Shown here: one piece after another, positions 16,101 through 25,247 of the stretch
Layout of the letters: every line of letters begins with the position of its first letter
Numbering within the stretch: the stretch's first letter is position 1
NCBI GenBank assembly: GCA_017405875.1
Contig: JAFQZM010000019.1
Coordinates: 1-53,176 of the forward strand
Reading direction: 5' to 3'
Origin: a bacterium
GTDB lineage: Bacteria; UBP6; UBA1177
Length of the DNA stretch: 53,176 nucleotides
The notes under the pieces: model-generated
Told to the model about the DNA's origin: nothing
The model's input: only the letters and a program-made list of their open reading frames with translations
Databases searched by the model: none
Program-made: the position numbers and the translations under genes

Positions 16101-17060
16101 TTATTTATCGGTTTTTGTTTCTTCTTTGGGAGCTTCTTTGTTTTCAGATCCTTTTTTAGTTTGTTCTTCCGCTTCTTTCTTTTTTTGGGCTTCTTCCCTT
16201 TTCTTCTTCCAAACCAAATATTTTCTATCACCATCCGAAGTAGTTTTTACGATTCTCTCATCTTCATCGTAGTAGTATTCTCCGCCGAAAACTTCTTTAG
16301 GAATTTCAGAAACAAGTTTTGTCCTGACAAGCTCTTGAAGTTCTTTGTCAGGCGATTTTCCATATCTTTTGTAGTATTCTTCGGCAGCTTCACTCAAAGC
16401 TAAAAGATTGGAGAAGTGTTGCAGCTCCTTTTCAAACTGCTCACGCATATACTTATCTTTTGCCGTTTCGAGCCTTGCCTTTGTGTATTCATAACCCAGC
16501 CTGTACCCGCCTCCCATCGTTGCGACGTGGTTTACGAGCCAGATCACCTTCGGCGGCGCACTTTTCATGCTTACAGCCTCATACATCAAAGGATAAGCCC
16601 TTGCCATATCGTGCAGATAAATATAGTAATTGTATCCCTGATTAAAAACATAAAAGTAATCATCCGGAAAAAGCTCGTGTCCCAATCGAAGCAGAGAATT
16701 TGCCGATTCGATCGCATCTTCAGTCCTCATCGAAGAGATTGCAGCTTCGCCGAAAGGAATTGCGTAATCAAGGCTCGGATTGAGTGCCATAATAACGCGG
16801 ATCATATGTTCCAGCAGTGAGTACGTTCTATCAGTGACATAGTGACTTCCGTAATAATACTGCGATCTTGCGAAAAGAAGATCGGCAGCAAAAGCATTAA
16901 GACCAAGAAACATTATTTTTGCGACTTCCGGCTTGGGATAAGCCGCGATCGTCTCTACTTTCGGCTTTTCGTTTTCAATAAGGTGCTTTCTGACAAAATA
17001 AAAAGGAAGAAGTGTCGCAAGAATCAGAATAACAGCTGCAAGTGTCGATATTTTCTTCAT
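16101..17060 (-). CDS. Membrane-anchored helical-repeat protein, function unknown
   Basis: The start is taken at 17060 because the ATG there overlaps the upstream glycosyltransferase stop in an ATGA junction and follows GGGGGAA; an in-frame TTG at 17072 is less likely. An N-terminal hydrophobic helix (residues 5-22) acts as a signal anchor. The following sequence (FLGLNAFAADLLFARSQYYYG) resembles a little-studied family of TPR-like proteins in deltaproteobacteria that carry FxxFxADLLWLRAVQYYG. Helical repeats fill residues 50-230, and the tail is highly charged (KKKEAEEQTKKG). It is probably periplasmic or membrane-facing and linked to the adjacent glycosyltransferase by translational coupling. 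Its function is unknown. Confidence 0.7.
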   Translation of the reverse strand: MKKISTLAAVILILATLLPFYFVRKHLIENEKPKVETIAAYPKPEVAKIMFLGLNAFAADLLFARSQYYYGSHYVTDRTYSLLEHMIRVIMALNPSLDYAIPFGEAAISSMRTEDAIESANSLLRLGHELFPDDYFYVFNQGYNYYIYLHDMARAYPLMYEAVSMKSAPPKVIWLVNHVATMGGGYRLGYEYTKARLETAKDKYMREQFEKELQHFSNLLALSEAAEEYYKRYGKSPDKELQELVRTKLVSEIPKEVFGGEYYYDEDERIVKTTSDGDRKYLVWKKKREEAQKKKEAEEQTKKGSENKEAPKEETKTDK

Positions 17061-17980
17061 TTTTTCCCCCAATCATCTTTCATTTTCTTAATATCGTCAC
17101 GAATGCTGACAATAAGTTCCGCCAAAAATCCCATAAAAACGAAAATTAGTCCTGAAAGAAAAAGCCCCAGACTGAAATAGAGCAGCGGACGCATTCTGAA
17201 CACCGAATGTCCGAGAACAAACTGACCGTAAAGCAGCCACGCGACAATAACTAGAGATGCAAGAAGCTGGATGAATCCCATTGAACCGAAGATACGCATC
17301 GGTGCTTTCGTGAAAGTGAGTATGAATTTGACCGCTATCGAATCAAAGAACGAAATCGGAATTCTTTTGAAACCAAAATGGCTGTGGCCGCTTTTGCGTC
17401 TGTGCCACAAAACAGGTACTTCGACCGCGTTGTAACCTTTTGCGTGAAGGATCTGAACGATGAAGCGGTGCCAGTCGCTGCGAAGTTCCAGATCTTCAAG
17501 ACAAACTCGCCTGAAAGCTTTGATCCAGTTCATGTCGGAAAGTTTTATTCCGAAAAGGAACATACTGATTTCATTATAGATTCTCGAAAGAAAAACTTTA
17601 AATTCACGCCTTTTTTCCCTTTTCCCGCAGACAATGTCAACACCAGGCTCGAAAGCCTTGAGAAGTGCCGGAATATCTTCATCAGGATAAGATTCCAGAT
17701 CTGCCGGAAGAAAAACTATGATATCGCCGCGGCATTCCTTGAAACCTGTGTTCATCGCCTCGGTAAGCCCTTTGTTCTTGCGGTGCCTGAAAAGGCGAAC
17801 CCACGGTCTCATTTCAGCCGCTTTTTCGACAACTTCGGCACCGCCGTCAGTCGAACCGTCGTCAACCATAACAAGTTCGACATCGACATTCGCCGCGACC
17901 GCACCTTTTTCAGTTCTATCAATGATTTCAGCTAAATTGTTCTCTTCGTTGCAGAAAGGAATGAAAACCGAAACAAGCAT
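17057..17980 (-). CDS. GT2 polyprenyl-phosphate glycosyltransferase
   Basis: The N-terminal GT-A domain begins VSVFIPFCNEENNL and has DDGSTDGG, the nucleotide-sugar site, and a FLPADLES segment in place of the usual DxD. Family motifs KGLTEAMNTGF and RRKSGHSHFG follow. Two C-terminal transmembrane helices match GtrB/DPM1-type enzymes, which move a sugar onto undecaprenyl or dolichyl phosphate. The start at 17980 is chosen because the protein then begins exactly at the GT fold, with GGAG upstream; an open frame to 18067 adds unrelated residues. It may supply a lipid-linked sugar for surface glycans. UppP in the window serves the same carrier pool. Confidence 0.85.
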   Translation of the reverse strand: MLVSVFIPFCNEENNLAEIIDRTEKGAVAANVDVELVMVDDGSTDGGAEVVEKAAEMRPWVRLFRHRKNKGLTEAMNTGFKECRGDIIVFLPADLESYPDEDIPALLKAFEPGVDIVCGKREKRREFKVFLSRIYNEISMFLFGIKLSDMNWIKAFRRVCLEDLELRSDWHRFIVQILHAKGYNAVEVPVLWHRRKSGHSHFGFKRIPISFFDSIAVKFILTFTKAPMRIFGSMGFIQLLASLVIVAWLLYGQFVLGHSVFRMRPLLYFSLGLFLSGLIFVFMGFLAELIVSIRDDIKKMKDDWGKK

Positions 17981-18012
17981 AAAAAAACTCCACACAAACA
18001 ATAAACCCGCAG

Positions 18013-18040
18013 ATTTTATTCGTGTTCGGCATTGCTTCAA
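18013..18040 (-). promoter_or_regulatory. Sigma70-type promoter for the GT2 operon
   Basis: On the minus strand TTGAAG (18040-18035), 16 bases, then TAAAAT (18018-18013) lies about 33 bases upstream of the GT2 start. It faces away from the uvrC promoter in the same short spacer. Confidence 0.55.
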
Positions 18041-18068
18041 GTTTTTTTCCACGGAACAGAACCTCAAG

Positions 18069-18097
18069 TTGTCAAATCTCTCCTTTTCTGCTATAGA
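18069..18097 (+). promoter_or_regulatory. Sigma70-type promoter for uvrC
   Basis: TTGTCA (18069-18074), 17 bases, TATAGA (18092-18097) lies about 25 bases upstream of the TTG start of uvrC. Its transcript would carry GGAGG (18111-18115) directly before that start, which supports the chosen start. Confidence 0.6.
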
Positions 18098-18121
18098 ATC
18101 AGGACGTTTTTGGAGGCGTGC

Positions 18122-19888
18122 TTGACAGAAAATATCGGTAATTCCTACATAATTGATGAATTTTTGCTCAAAAAACTGCCCGAAACTCCAGGCGTTTACC
18201 AGTTCAAAAACAGACTCGGCAAAGTAATCTATATCGGAAAAGCGAAAAACCTGAAAGCGCGCGTTTCGCAGTATATTTTAGGAACAGACAGCCGCCCGAT
18301 GGTCGCAACGCTTATGAAAAACGCGGGAAGCGTCGAAATAATCATGACAAATTCCGAATCGGAAGCGCTCATTCTCGAAAATCTGCTTATAAAAAACAGG
18401 CAGCCGATGTTCAACATCAACCTGAAGGATGACAAGACTTATCCGTATCTGGCTGTAACCGATGAAGAGTGGCCGCGCCTCATCACGACAAGGCGTCTCA
18501 CGAAAAAACTGAAGTCTTTCCGCGGCCCTTTCACGCAGGTGAATCTTCTTAATTCGCTGCGCCAGCTGATTCAGACGCTCTATCCGCTTAAATACTGCTC
18601 AGACAGACATCCGAAAGGGTGCATCAATTCGCAGATCGGACTCTGCCCCGCTCCGTGCAGGAAAGACGCCGACAGAGAGGCGTATTCGGAAAACGTAAAA
18701 AACACGATAGACGCGCTTCAGGGAAAAAAATGGAATGAGATCGAAGCGCTGATAAAAGAAAGAATCGATTCAAGCGTTAAAGTTCTGGATTTTGAAAAAG
18801 CTGCCAAACTGCGCGATCTGCTCACACTTCTGCCCGATATCAGGCGTAAGTACAGCGTCGAGTTTTCGGGAAGCGGCGCGGAAGATTATTTCTGTTTCAA
18901 AAGAGAGGGCGACACCCTTTTCGCAGCTGCGGCGCGCTACAGCGAAGGAAAGCTGATGATGCTCAAATCCTACTCCGCTTCAGGAATTTTCGAAGAGATG
19001 TCAAGCTGGATAGCGACTTTCCTAACCTCGTTTTACTCTGGAAAAGAGACGCCGGACAAAATTTTTCTCTACCCCGAAACGCTTACCAAAGATGAAATTT
19101 CGGCAATCCTGCAGCGCAAAATTAGAAAAACAGGCGCTACGGGCGGCGAAATCCTCAAAATGCTGCAGACAAACATCGAGCAGAACATGAAGGTTTTCTT
19201 CAACGACTCAGAAAAAACGAACAAGGCACTTTCAGTGATTTCAAAATTCCTCAAAACGCCGGTTTCTTCAATATTATGTCTCGATATTTCGACTCTTTAC
19301 GGCGAATACAACGTAGCCGGCGCAGTGTGGTGGGAAAACGGCAGATTCGATAAGAAAAAATACCGGAAATACAAGATAAAAACGGTCATTGGAGTCGATG
19401 ATTTCGGCAGTCTGCGCGAAGTGGCGGCGCGTCTGCTCAAGCGCTGGCAGGAAAATTCGCTCGAAAAACCGACGCTCCTTCTTATCGACGGCGGCGAAGG
19501 TCAGGTCTCATCGGTAAATTCGGTGATTCATGGCTTCGTGCCGGTAGCGGGAATTATCAAAGACCGCCACAACGTGAAAGGAATGGAACTTTTAATCGAC
19601 GGGAAAGGAAATGAACTCGTGCTTCAGAACACCGCTTTCGCAGTCGTTCTGAAAACCATCAGAAACGAAACTCACCGCTTTTCGATAACTTTCAACAGAG
19701 AGCTTCGCAAAGGAAAGCTCGAACTTCCCTTTTCAAAGATCAAAGGGATCGGCAAAGCCCGCGAAAATGCGCTGCTTGAAAAATTCCGCACTATCGCCGC
19801 AATAAAAGAGGCAAGCGTTCAAGAATTGACCGAAATTCCCGGAATCACAGAAGAATTAGCAGAAGAAATTCTCAAATCACTTGAATAA
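18122..19888 (+). CDS. uvrC: Excinuclease ABC subunit C
   Basis: UvrC makes the two incisions on either side of DNA damage in nucleotide excision repair. The N-terminal GIY-YIG nuclease reads PGVYQFKNRLGKVIYIGKAKNL. A UVR motif (VKVLDFEKAAKLRDLL) binds UvrB. The RNase H-like endonuclease half carries LCLDISTLYGEYNVAG and LLIDGGEGQVSS, and helix-hairpin-helix repeats end the protein (KIKGIGKARENALLEKF). The start is TTG at 18122, with GGAGG six bases upstream; the open frame before it is not family-like. The length of 588 residues is normal. It converges with mfd, another repair gene, with only five bases between stops. Confidence 0.93.
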   Translation: MTENIGNSYIIDEFLLKKLPETPGVYQFKNRLGKVIYIGKAKNLKARVSQYILGTDSRPMVATLMKNAGSVEIIMTNSESEALILENLLIKNRQPMFNINLKDDKTYPYLAVTDEEWPRLITTRRLTKKLKSFRGPFTQVNLLNSLRQLIQTLYPLKYCSDRHPKGCINSQIGLCPAPCRKDADREAYSENVKNTIDALQGKKWNEIEALIKERIDSSVKVLDFEKAAKLRDLLTLLPDIRRKYSVEFSGSGAEDYFCFKREGDTLFAAAARYSEGKLMMLKSYSASGIFEEMSSWIATFLTSFYSGKETPDKIFLYPETLTKDEISAILQRKIRKTGATGGEILKMLQTNIEQNMKVFFNDSEKTNKALSVISKFLKTPVSSILCLDISTLYGEYNVAGAVWWENGRFDKKKYRKYKIKTVIGVDDFGSLREVAARLLKRWQENSLEKPTLLLIDGGEGQVSSVNSVIHGFVPVAGIIKDRHNVKGMELLIDGKGNELVLQNTAFAVVLKTIRNETHRFSITFNRELRKGKLELPFSKIKGIGKARENALLEKFRTIAAIKEASVQELTEIPGITEELAEEILKSLE

Positions 19889-19892
19889 GCCA

Positions 19893-19915
19893 ATCAGCAA
19901 ATATCGCTGATTTTA
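19893..19915 (+). terminator. Weak hairpin after uvrC
   Basis: ATCAGC, a 7-base loop and GCTGAT are followed by TTTA. It overlaps the 3' end of mfd on the other strand. The stem is only six pairs and the T run is short, so this is a weak terminator candidate. Confidence 0.3.
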
Positions 19916-22900
19916 CCGATAATTTCTTCGATTTTCTGAATATTGTCAACTCTGAATTTTATAGAACTTTCCCCTTGGAAAGAGCCATCGTATTTGTCGA
20001 GAAATTCAAAAAGAGCATCCATACTTTTCGGGATAAACGAGGCTCCCAAAGTTATCGTAAAATCGTGTTTACCTACTGAAATAGCAGCTGCTCCGCACTT
20101 GATCGCAAGAATTTTTATGTAAGTCAGATTTATCAGATTCTCCGTTTCTTCGGGAATTTTTCCGAACATTTCAAGAAGAGTATCTTTCACCCAGTTGAGT
20201 TCGTCAGCAGAGCGCAAGTCTGCGATTTTCCTGTAGAAACCCATTCGTACTTCGGTGTCTGAAATGTAGCTTTCGGGAATATTCGCGTTCAAATCGGTCG
20301 AAATCTCAAAATCGTTTTCGATGTGCGGAGTCCCGTTTTTGAGCTCGTCGATCCTGTCTTTAAGCATTTCGAGATACATGTCGTAGCCGACACCTTTGAG
20401 TTTTCCCGACTGGCTTATTCCCAGAATGTTGCCGCCGCCGCGTATGTTGAGGTCTTCCATCGCGACATCGTATCCGTGACCCAGCTTGTCGAAGCGCTTG
20501 ATCGTCGAAAGTCTGGCGTATGATTCCTGCGTGAGATTGTTGAGATTGGGAACAAAAAGATAAGCCTTGGCCTCTCTGTTCCATCTCCCTACTCTGCCTC
20601 GGAGCTGATAAAGCTGTGCCATTCCGAACATATCGGCGCGGTTGATGATTATTGTGTTTACAAGCGGAATGTCGATCCCAGATTCGATGAGCGAAGTTGC
20701 AAGAAGAAGGTCATAATCGCGGTTTACGAATGAAACCATCACTTTTTCAAGCTGCTCAGGCTCCATCTGACCGTGTGCGACTGCAATCCTAATGCCAGGA
20801 ATAAGCTGAGTGAGCCTAAGTTTTATGTCATCAAGCCCTGCGATACGGTTGTGAACGAAATAAACCTGTCCGTCGCGCGCAAGTTCCGAAAGAATCGCCT
20901 CTTTTATGATCTCTTCACTGTATTCGAGAACGAAAGTTTGGATATTTTTTCTGTCGCTGGGAGCCGTTTTGATGAATGATGATTTTCTGATTCCCAGAAG
21001 TGACATCTGAAGCGTTCTAGGGATCGGAGTTGCCGTCATTGAAAGGGTCGCAACATCACGCTTCATCTCCTTGATAAGCTCTTTGTGCGTGACTCCGAAG
21101 CGGTGTTCCTCGTCGATCACCAGAAATCCGAGATCGCGGAATTTCACATCTTTTCCAAGCAGTCTGTGAGTTCCGACAATTATATCGACCCTGCCTGTTT
21201 CGAGATCGCGCAGCACCTGATTCTGCTTCGATTTGTCGTAAAGGCGCGAAAGCATTTCGACTCTGACGGGAAGTTTGGCAAAACGCTCTCTGAAAGTACG
21301 CAGATGCTGGAACGCAAGGACAGTTGTCGGAGCAAGAACCGCCGCCTGTCTGCCGTTTGCCACAGCTATCATGCAGCCCCGCATCGCAACTTCGGTCTTT
21401 CCGAATCCGACGTCTCCGCAGAGAAGCCTGTCGGTTATCTCCTTACCTGAAAGATCATGTTCGAGTTCGCTGATGGAACGCGCCTGATCGGGTGTCTCGC
21501 GGAAAGGGAAATCCCTCAAAAATTCGCCGTAAAGCGGAGTTTCTATCTTCATCGGCTCGACACTTTCAACACTTCTCTGCGCGTAAAGTTCAAGTATCTG
21601 CGCCGCGACTTTCTCGATTTCGCGCTTTACTCTCGACATCGTCTGCTGCCAGAGCGCTGTGCGGAGCGAACTTATCTTCGGGAAAACACCTTCCTCCCAG
21701 CGGTAACGGTAGATGTAGTGCATATTGTAGACCGGAATATAGATTCTGTCGTCGTTTTCGTAGCGCAGGGCAAGACAGTCGGTTCCGTTCATAACTGCCG
21801 TTCCTTCATAAACGCCGATACCGAATTTGTAGTGAACAACGAGCTCGCCGGGTTTGAGTGAATTAAGTTCGAATATCCTGTTTTCAAAATTTTCTTCATG
21901 TTTTATTTCTCTTTTCTTATTTTTTGAAACAGACAACTTGAATATTTCAGACGAAACGAAAGCTGTTTCAAAATCAGGGAGAGTCACTATCTCGTCGGAA
22001 GCGAACCACTCTTTTTTCTCGACAAGGAATACATCTCCATAATTCAGATCAAGCGGAAGTGCTTCTATATTCACCATCGGAATATCGTTTTTTTCGCCGA
22101 CTTCCTTCAAAACGTCAATTTCATTCGGCTTTGCAAAAATGACCAACCCGCTGTTTTCCTTATGCAATTTGTTAAGAACGAATGCCGTGTCACTTTGCAG
22201 CCTGACCGGAACTGCTTTATGGGTCACCGGAAATTTTTTTATCGCTTCGGCTGAGGAAAAGAAGGAGCTCACTTCGAAATCGAACTCTCTCGATTCATCG
22301 GAAAAGCAGCTTTTTATTTCAAACGGAATAAAATGACCTTCAGAAATTCTTTTTTTTCTTTCCGTATCAATTTTTTCAAAATCATCGGCAATATAAGTCT
22401 CAGCTTTCAACTTCTCGAAGCGTACACTTTTCACCTTGAATTTCGAGTAGAGAGTTTCGTTGCCGGCGATCAGAGGAAAAATATCCCACTTCGGCAGAGT
22501 TCCGGAAGAAACAAGCTCTTCGGTCTCGATTATCTGCTGCATCGAAAGCCCTTCAGCCTTTTCTTCAAGCACTTTCTGCCAGTCACTCCGCAGAATTTCG
22601 GGAAACATGAGCTGCGGAACAGTAACTTCATCCATCGGTCTGCCGTTTCTCTGGTTTGAAAGCCAGAAAAGCGAAATATTTTCAAGCTCTTCATCAAAAA
22701 ATTCGAGACGGACACCCTTACCGGCAACAAAGATCCCGATGTCGATGATGTCGCCGCGCACCGCGAACTCTCCTGCATCACGCACTATCTGCACTTTTCT
22801 GTAACCGAGCTCCGTGAGTGACCTGACGACTTCAGATATCCTGTAGTAGGAGTTCTTTTTGAAGACAAGTTCAGTGGAATTGTCAGGCAGGTAAAGCCTC

Positions 22901-23169
22901 CCGCCGAGCGGAGTCGTCACGATGACATCAGGATCAGACGCAAGCTCGGCATACGATTTCTGCGCGTCGGTGTCTTCGCCGCTCCTTTCAAGCAGCAGGA
23001 ACTGCGGAGCAAAAAGAAGTGTTCTCAGCCGGAAAGCCGAGAGCGCCGACACAAGGACGGAAGCATCCCTGAAATTCGGCATTTCTACTATCAACCTTCC
23101 GTATTTATTGAACAAATCAACGGTTATTATCGGAAAAGCATCCGGAGAAGTTTCGATAAATTCAGTCAT
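19894..23169 (-). CDS. mfd: Transcription-repair coupling factor
   Basis: Mfd pushes stalled RNA polymerase off damaged DNA and recruits UvrA. The order of domains is normal: UvrB-like N-terminal part (GDIIDIGIF block), RNA-polymerase-interacting region (KPGELVVHYKFGIGVYEG), then a RecG-like translocase with Walker A GDVGFGKTEVA, DEEHRFGV, SMTATPIPRTL and the QLRGRVGR motif, and a C-terminal TRCF domain. The start is set at 23169, where GAGGTG precedes ATG (MTEFIETSPD), rather than at the extended frame at 23205. The length of about 1090 residues is slightly short of the usual 1150. It converges with uvrC; sharing of a repair theme is clear. Confidence 0.94.
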   Translation of the reverse strand: MTEFIETSPDAFPIITVDLFNKYGRLIVEMPNFRDASVLVSALSAFRLRTLLFAPQFLLLERSGEDTDAQKSYAELASDPDVIVTTPLGGRLYLPDNSTELVFKKNSYYRISEVVRSLTELGYRKVQIVRDAGEFAVRGDIIDIGIFVAGKGVRLEFFDEELENISLFWLSNQRNGRPMDEVTVPQLMFPEILRSDWQKVLEEKAEGLSMQQIIETEELVSSGTLPKWDIFPLIAGNETLYSKFKVKSVRFEKLKAETYIADDFEKIDTERKKRISEGHFIPFEIKSCFSDESREFDFEVSSFFSSAEAIKKFPVTHKAVPVRLQSDTAFVLNKLHKENSGLVIFAKPNEIDVLKEVGEKNDIPMVNIEALPLDLNYGDVFLVEKKEWFASDEIVTLPDFETAFVSSEIFKLSVSKNKKREIKHEENFENRIFELNSLKPGELVVHYKFGIGVYEGTAVMNGTDCLALRYENDDRIYIPVYNMHYIYRYRWEEGVFPKISSLRTALWQQTMSRVKREIEKVAAQILELYAQRSVESVEPMKIETPLYGEFLRDFPFRETPDQARSISELEHDLSGKEITDRLLCGDVGFGKTEVAMRGCMIAVANGRQAAVLAPTTVLAFQHLRTFRERFAKLPVRVEMLSRLYDKSKQNQVLRDLETGRVDIIVGTHRLLGKDVKFRDLGFLVIDEEHRFGVTHKELIKEMKRDVATLSMTATPIPRTLQMSLLGIRKSSFIKTAPSDRKNIQTFVLEYSEEIIKEAILSELARDGQVYFVHNRIAGLDDIKLRLTQLIPGIRIAVAHGQMEPEQLEKVMVSFVNRDYDLLLATSLIESGIDIPLVNTIIINRADMFGMAQLYQLRGRVGRWNREAKAYLFVPNLNNLTQESYARLSTIKRFDKLGHGYDVAMEDLNIRGGGNILGISQSGKLKGVGYDMYLEMLKDRIDELKNGTPHIENDFEISTDLNANIPESYISDTEVRMGFYRKIADLRSADELNWVKDTLLEMFGKIPEETENLINLTYIKILAIKCGAAAISVGKHDFTITLGASFIPKSMDALFEFLDKYDGSFQGESSIKFRVDNIQKIEEIIGKISDIC

Positions 23170-23193
23170 CTCACACCTCGAAAAAAGTGTTGC

Positions 23194-23221
23194 CTTATAG
23201 CACAAAAATCTTTTTTGGCAA
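23194..23221 (-). promoter_or_regulatory. Sigma70-type promoter for mfd
   Basis: On the minus strand TTGCCA (23221-23216), 16 bases, TATAAG (23199-23194) lies about 25 bases before the chosen mfd ATG. It would exclude the longer start at 23205, because that codon would lie upstream of the transcript. Confidence 0.6.
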
Positions 23222-23351
23222 AATTCCGTCGCGCCTGATTTTAACGAGATCCCGTGCTCCCGAGATCACGGCGAAATCCGGCGCGCCTCTCAAAAAATTG
23301 AATTTAAAGATATTATCAATATTATTTGCGGTCATTTTTGTGAGGGAAACC

Positions 23352-24320
23352 TTGGATATTTACGGCTGCGGCATAACTTTTTCACTTTTAAGCGATGAAA
23401 ACACCAGAGCCGATGTTCTTATCTCCTCTATTCTCGGACTTTCCAGAACTTTAGTTCAGAAAAACATCAAAAACGAGAACCTCACGTTGAACGGGAAAAT
23501 CCTCACGAAAAGCAGTTTTTCCAAGTTTTCTAAAGGCGATGTTTTTGAGTTCGAGGCAGATGCGCCGGAGCAGCTTTCAGCGGAGCCCGAAGATATTCCG
23601 CTCGACATAGTTTTTGAAAACGAAGACTTCTTAATCGTCAACAAACCGGCAGGGCTGCTCGTCCATCCGGGAAACGGACATCCGAAGGGAACGCTGCTTA
23701 ACGGCTTAGTCAACTATTTGAATTTACAGGATAAACTGAAAGACAATCCGAATTTCCGAGCGGGCCTTGTCCACAGAATAGATAAAGATACTACCGGACT
23801 CCTCGTCGTAGCGAAAAACGAAAAGACTCTGACGGAACTTCAGGAAAAATTCTCGCGTCACGACATTGTCCGCGAATACACCTGCATCGTCTGGGGAAAA
23901 CTGAAAGATGCGAAGGGAACAGTTGAAACTTTTCACGGCAGAGACCCGAAAAACCGTCTCAGATTTTCTCCGAATGTCACAAACGGCAGAAAAGCGGTAA
24001 CACACTACGAGGTCGTAACGGAATTCAAATACGCCTCGCTGCTCAAAATCACGCTCGAAACAGGTCGTACCCACCAGATAAGAATGCACATGAACTATCT
24101 CGGGCACCCGATTTTGAACGATGAACTTTACGGAGGCCTGCGCAAGTCTCCGGATCCCATGCTCAATAAACTTCTTGCCGCTTCGGGGAGACAGCTTCTG
24201 CACGCCGGAACTTTGGGATTCACTCTTTCAGGCAAAGATTTTATTTTCAAATCACCGCTTCCGGAAGACATGAAAACGGTAAAAGACTATCTCGAAAACA
24301 TTTCATTCAAACAGGTTTAG
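23352..24320 (+). CDS. 23S rRNA pseudouridine synthase, RluA/RluD family
   Basis: The enzyme isomerises uridines in large-subunit rRNA. An S4-like RNA-binding domain forms the N-terminus (ADVLISSILGLSRTLVQKNI). The catalytic block is HRIDKDTTGLLVVAKN with its essential Asp, and GRTHQIRMHM is the family's second marker. TTG at 23352 is taken as the start because GAGGG lies five bases upstream and the protein then begins at the S4 domain; the open frame back to 23187 overlaps the mfd promoter and is not family-like. The C-terminal hydrophobic strand and KDFIFKSPLPEDM are typical. RluD is more likely than RluC, but the site is not certain. Confidence 0.88.
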   Translation: MDIYGCGITFSLLSDENTRADVLISSILGLSRTLVQKNIKNENLTLNGKILTKSSFSKFSKGDVFEFEADAPEQLSAEPEDIPLDIVFENEDFLIVNKPAGLLVHPGNGHPKGTLLNGLVNYLNLQDKLKDNPNFRAGLVHRIDKDTTGLLVVAKNEKTLTELQEKFSRHDIVREYTCIVWGKLKDAKGTVETFHGRDPKNRLRFSPNVTNGRKAVTHYEVVTEFKYASLLKITLETGRTHQIRMHMNYLGHPILNDELYGGLRKSPDPMLNKLLAASGRQLLHAGTLGFTLSGKDFIFKSPLPEDMKTVKDYLENISFKQV

Positions 24321-24329
24321 GAGGATAAT

Positions 24330-25247
24330 ATGGCATCAAGAACAGCACTTGTTTTGGAGACGAATCCGGTCATCACCGAAAGGTATCTCGACTACACACA
24401 CGATTCGGACTGGCGGATAATGCTGAAAGACACTCTGAACGATTTTCTGGAAAAGCTGCAGCATGAGAAATTCAACCTCATCGTGGCGGAAGAGTCGCTT
24501 CTGCCGCAGGGAATAATCCAGATGATGAAGTCAACGGGAATTCCCTTTCTTCTGGCTTCGAACAATAAAAATCCTGAAATCCCGACTTTGCCGAGAAACT
24601 TCAACCGAACGGAACTGCTGACTGTTTTCGACAGGCTCGTTCCTTTTGTCCCCGAAGATCCGGAAACAGAGGACACTATGCAGAACACAGTTGTGGATGA
24701 CATTCTCTCGGGTCTTGAAGACGAAGAAGAGACTTTCGAACTCACTGCCGATGCTGTGGTTACGGAACAGGCAAAACCGATTGAAGAAGAAAAGAAGGAT
24801 GAAGCGGCAGATTCTGTCTCAGATTTCTTCGGAGACGGCGAACTTTTCGGCGATGATGATAAAACCAAGGAAAATCCCGATGAAGACAGCGATGTGTTTG
24901 AAACACTTAAACCGGCGATAGAGGTCTCGGAAAGCGAAAAAAGCACTGCATTCACTCCACCTTCATTCAACGACGGCGACATAGACAGCTTCGTAAATTC
25001 GCTTTCACTCGAAAAAGAAGAGGAAAAACCGGTTGAAGCAGATGAATACAAACCAACAATAACGGAAATTACCCCGAATCCGCTTCAGAACGAAGTGAAA
25101 TCTGAAGAAAAACCGGAAAAAGCAGAACTTTCCGACGAAATGATAAAGGCTGAAATATCGGCATGGCTCGACAAAAACGCCCGCAGCATAATCAAGGAAA
25201 TAGTTATTGAGCAGCTTGCCTCGCTTTCAGGAAAAAATAATGATTAA
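24330..25247 (+). CDS. Pseudo-receiver domain, acidic linker and PopZ-like C-terminus; hypothetical
   Basis: Residues 1-105 have the alternating pattern of a response-regulator receiver (TALVLETN, FNLIVAEESLLPQG, IPFLLAS, then a helix ELLTVFDRLV). The phospho-accepting Asp is replaced by Glu54/Glu55 and the usual Lys-Pro switch is absent, so it is probably not phosphorylated. Residues 110-265 are acidic, low-complexity and likely disordered. The last 40 residues (DEMIKAEISAWLDKN, then IIKEIVIEQLASL) resemble the C-terminal helices of the polar scaffold PopZ and of delta-proteobacterial receivers ending WLDxNxPxIVExIVxEEI. A scaffold or hub role is inferred only from this design. AGGAGG lies before the ATG. 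It overlaps yqgF by 8 bases. Confidence 0.65.
   Translation: MASRTALVLETNPVITERYLDYTHDSDWRIMLKDTLNDFLEKLQHEKFNLIVAEESLLPQGIIQMMKSTGIPFLLASNNKNPEIPTLPRNFNRTELLTVFDRLVPFVPEDPETEDTMQNTVVDDILSGLEDEEETFELTADAVVTEQAKPIEEEKKDEAADSVSDFFGDGELFGDDDKTKENPDEDSDVFETLKPAIEVSESEKSTAFTPPSFNDGDIDSFVNSLSLEKEEEKPVEADEYKPTITEITPNPLQNEVKSEEKPEKAELSDEMIKAEISAWLDKNARSIIKEIVIEQLASLSGKNND

Noticed and set aside
17981-18067. N-terminal extension of the GT2 protein
   Set aside because: The extra 29 residues are not family-like, overlap the predicted promoter, and the ATG at 17980 has its own Shine-Dalgarno.
23170-23351. Extended N-termini of mfd and of the RluD-like gene
   Set aside because: Both extensions would overlap each other and the mfd promoter; internal starts with Shine-Dalgarno sequences begin right at the known domains.
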